NCBI GenBank assembly: GCA_037141055.1
Contig: JBAXDH010000153.1
Span: 1-7,329 of the forward strand
Origin: CAIVAT01 sp037141055
GTDB taxonomy: Bacteria; Bacteroidota; Bacteroidia; Bacteroidales; FEN-979
DNA length: 7,329 bases
Reading direction: 5' to 3'
The notes beneath the pieces are model-generated. The model ran no database searches, was not told the DNA's origin, and worked only from the letters and a program-made list of their open reading frames with translations. Made by a program: the position numbers and the translations under genes. Below, in pieces: positions 5,613 through 7,329 of the stretch (its first letter is position 1; every line of letters starts with the position of its first letter).

Positions 5613-7329
5613 TTAGTCCGGCTGTAGTGTTTCATCTTCCCTGATTCCCGGCAAACTTATTTCAAGCCTGCTTCCTTTGCCCGGTTCACTCTGGATGCGG
5701 ATGTCGCCGTGATGGGCAAGGACGATGGCTTTCACATAGCTGAGCCCAAGTCCGAATCCCTTGATGTTGTGAATGTTGCCTGAAGTTACACGGTAGAATT
5801 TATCAAAAACCTTCCGCTGCACTTCCTGGCTCATGCCAAGTCCTTTATCCTGAACTCCGAAGATGAATTTCCCGGATTGATTCATGGAAAAAACTTCAAT
5901 TTCAGGTTTTGTAATGGAGTATTTATTTGCATTATCCAGAAGGTTCAGCAATACGTTCCGCATGTGGTCCTCATCAGCCTCCACGAGGGAATGTATCGCA
6001 TCAAGGCGGGTGGTAATAAATCCTTCGCGTTTCTCTATTTGCAGGCGATAATGAGCAATGACCTTGTCGATCATATAATGCATGTCCACCACCCGCGGAC
6101 GAAGCTTGAAATCACGGCTGTCAAGCAATGCCATCTGGAGTATCTGTTCAACCCTCGTATTCATGCGGTTGTTCTCCTCCTTGATGATCCTGGTGAAATT
6201 TTTAATCGTTTCCGGTTCTGCAATCACCCGCGGGTTGGTAATGGAGTCGGCTGCTATTGAGATGGTTGCGATAGGTGTTTTGAACTCATGCGTCATGTTG
6301 TTGATGAAATCGGTTTTAATGTCGGAAATTTTCTTCTGACGGATCATCACCACAATGCTTCCACCTGACGATATAATGATGATCAGCGTGAACAGGATGG
6401 AGCCAGCCAGCAAAAGCGACAGGGATTTTAAAACATGCGATTTCTGTCCCGGGAAATACACCAGCAGCATATCAGGCTTCTGAAACAGATCGTTTGGGAA
6501 CAATGATACGCGGTGTTCGGATTTTTCGTAATCCGCTTTAAATCCTGCCGACCGGATGGGAATATGGTTGCTGCCGCTGGAAGGTGAGAAAACCGCAAAT
6601 TCGAAGGGCAGGTCAATGCCTTTATCGTTAAATGATTTGCCGAGCGTCGCCTGAAGGCCTTTCTTATTGATCCGCTGCTGGATTGGCGTGGGCTTTGTTT
6701 CAATGGCGATGGCCATCTGCTTGATGAAATCCTGGATCTTTTTCGCTTTGTTGTCCAGTTTCTGGATGTTGCTTTCCCGTTGAACTTTTTTGTTTTTGTA
6801 ATCATCCTCCCGTAAATGGGGTGGCCTGAAATGGCTGTTTTGCGGCATGATGTACCTGACTGTTGGCGGGCCGTTCATCCCGCGGCTTTCGATAATGATT
6901 CCGTTTCCTTCATTGTTTTCCAAACCAGTGCGCTGCTCGTTGAATTGAATTCCGGGTTCCGGATTGTTTATTGCCATCATCGAATCGATCCGGGTAAGCT
7001 GATCATTCCATTCAAAATTGAATTCCGCCATCCCCGAAGCCGGCATGTCCTGGAAAAATTGTTCGGAGGTGACCGTTACAGAATCTAAGCCTTCCTGGAT
7101 TGGTATCACGTTGTACTGGTAAGAATAATGTATTATCCCTGGGGGTGGCTGCCTGTACAAGTCCGGCGGTGGCGGAGGCGGGGGTGGAGGTTGGTTTCGC
7201 CTGGCTGCCACGGGCAGGTCGTTTAACGCCATGAGGGAATCGAAACGCTCCCTGATGGACTGGTTAGTGTCCTTTGAAAATGCCTTGACAATCCTCATAA
7301 TGCTGTCGCCTTCAAAATTCCGGCTTATG
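5613..7329 (-). CDS. Membrane sensor histidine kinase, RprX-like (5' end outside the window)
   Basis: This inner-membrane kinase should phosphorylate the response regulator encoded 22 nt downstream. Numbered from the ATG at 7298, it has a large extracytoplasmic sensor part (about 1-285) containing nine consecutive prolines (37-45) and a helical stretch (about 165-215). One membrane helix follows (about 290-319), then HisKA with the phospho-acceptor H337 in NNMTHEFKTP, and a catalytic domain with the N box NVLLNLLDNANKYS (448-461), G1 DKGLGM (484-489), F box VFDKFYRV (497-504) and G2 GFGLGLS (514-520). There is no membrane helix before the sensor region from the 7298 ATG, and the frame stays open upstream (SRNFEGDSI) to the window edge. 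The true start and first membrane helix therefore lie outside, and the 7298 ATG is probably internal. The signal sensed cannot be read from the sequence. Confidence 0.93.
   Translation of the reverse strand, partial: ISRNFEGDSIMRIVKAFSKDTNQSIRERFDSLMALNDLPVAARRNQPPPPPPPPPDLYRQPPPGIIHYSYQYNVIPIQEGLDSVTVTSEQFFQDMPASGMAEFNFEWNDQLTRIDSMMAINNPEPGIQFNEQRTGLENNEGNGIIIESRGMNGPPTVRYIMPQNSHFRPPHLREDDYKNKKVQRESNIQKLDNKAKKIQDFIKQMAIAIETKPTPIQQRINKKGLQATLGKSFNDKGIDLPFEFAVFSPSSGSNHIPIRSAGFKADYEKSEHRVSLFPNDLFQKPDMLLVYFPGQKSHVLKSLSLLLAGSILFTLIIIISSGGSIVVMIRQKKISDIKTDFINNMTHEFKTPIATISIAADSITNPRVIAEPETIKNFTRIIKEENNRMNTRVEQILQMALLDSRDFKLRPRVVDMHYMIDKVIAHYRLQIEKREGFITTRLDAIHSLVEADEDHMRNVLLNLLDNANKYSITKPEIEVFSMNQSGKFIFGVQDKGLGMSQEVQRKVFDKFYRVTSGNIHNIKGFGLGLSYVKAIVLAHHGDIRIQSEPGKGSRLEISLPGIREDETLQPD

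Noticed and set aside
7137..7195. G-quadruplex candidate on the plus strand
   Set aside because: The many GG tracts are the complement of proline codons in the kinase gene, and most tracts are only two bases long. Coding constraint is a sufficient explanation.

Overview
The window reads as part of a chromosome from an anaerobic, H2-metabolising member of the Bacteroidota. Three things point there: an RprX/RprY-type two-component pair, an exact match to the Bacteroidota promoter element TAnnTTTG in front of the hydrogenase operon, and weak or absent Shine-Dalgarno sites at several starts. All recognisable complete genes lie on the minus strand and are described in transcription order, from high to low coordinates.

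Region 7329-4895 is a two-component system. A membrane sensor histidine kinase (5613-7329) is open to the right edge, so its N-terminus and first membrane helix lie outside the window. It is followed after 22 nt by an OmpR/RprY-type response regulator (4895-5590). The kinase has a nine-proline run in its extracytoplasmic region.

Region 4894-4756 is the control region of the next operon. It holds two abutting 18-bp palindromic operator-like boxes (4837-4871) and then a Bacteroidota-type promoter (4799-4830).

Region 4755-240 is a four-gene NAD(H)-linked [FeFe]-hydrogenase operon: hndB-like small ferredoxin, hydB (NuoF-like flavoprotein), hydA (H-cluster subunit) and hydC (NuoE-like). HydA makes or oxidises H2, HydB exchanges electrons with NAD(H) through FMN, and HydC and the HndB-like protein add thioredoxin-fold [2Fe-2S] domains. 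The family includes flavin-based electron-bifurcating enzymes that couple NADH and reduced ferredoxin to H2, and also NADH-only enzymes; sequence alone does not decide which this is. Unlike the hndABCD and hydCBA orders I know, hydC comes last, behind a 61-nt spacer with a hairpin. No HydE, HydF or HydG maturase is in the window.

Region 239-1 is intergenic: a weak terminator-like hairpin, a palindromic repeat (48-167) that can fold as a three-way junction, and possibly the last codons of a convergent plus-strand gene ending at 47.

The core is a recognisable known system. The less ordinary points are the gene order, the double operator in front of the operon, a Leu in the second H-cluster motif of HydA, and the palindromic repeat. 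I do not see a wholly new system here.
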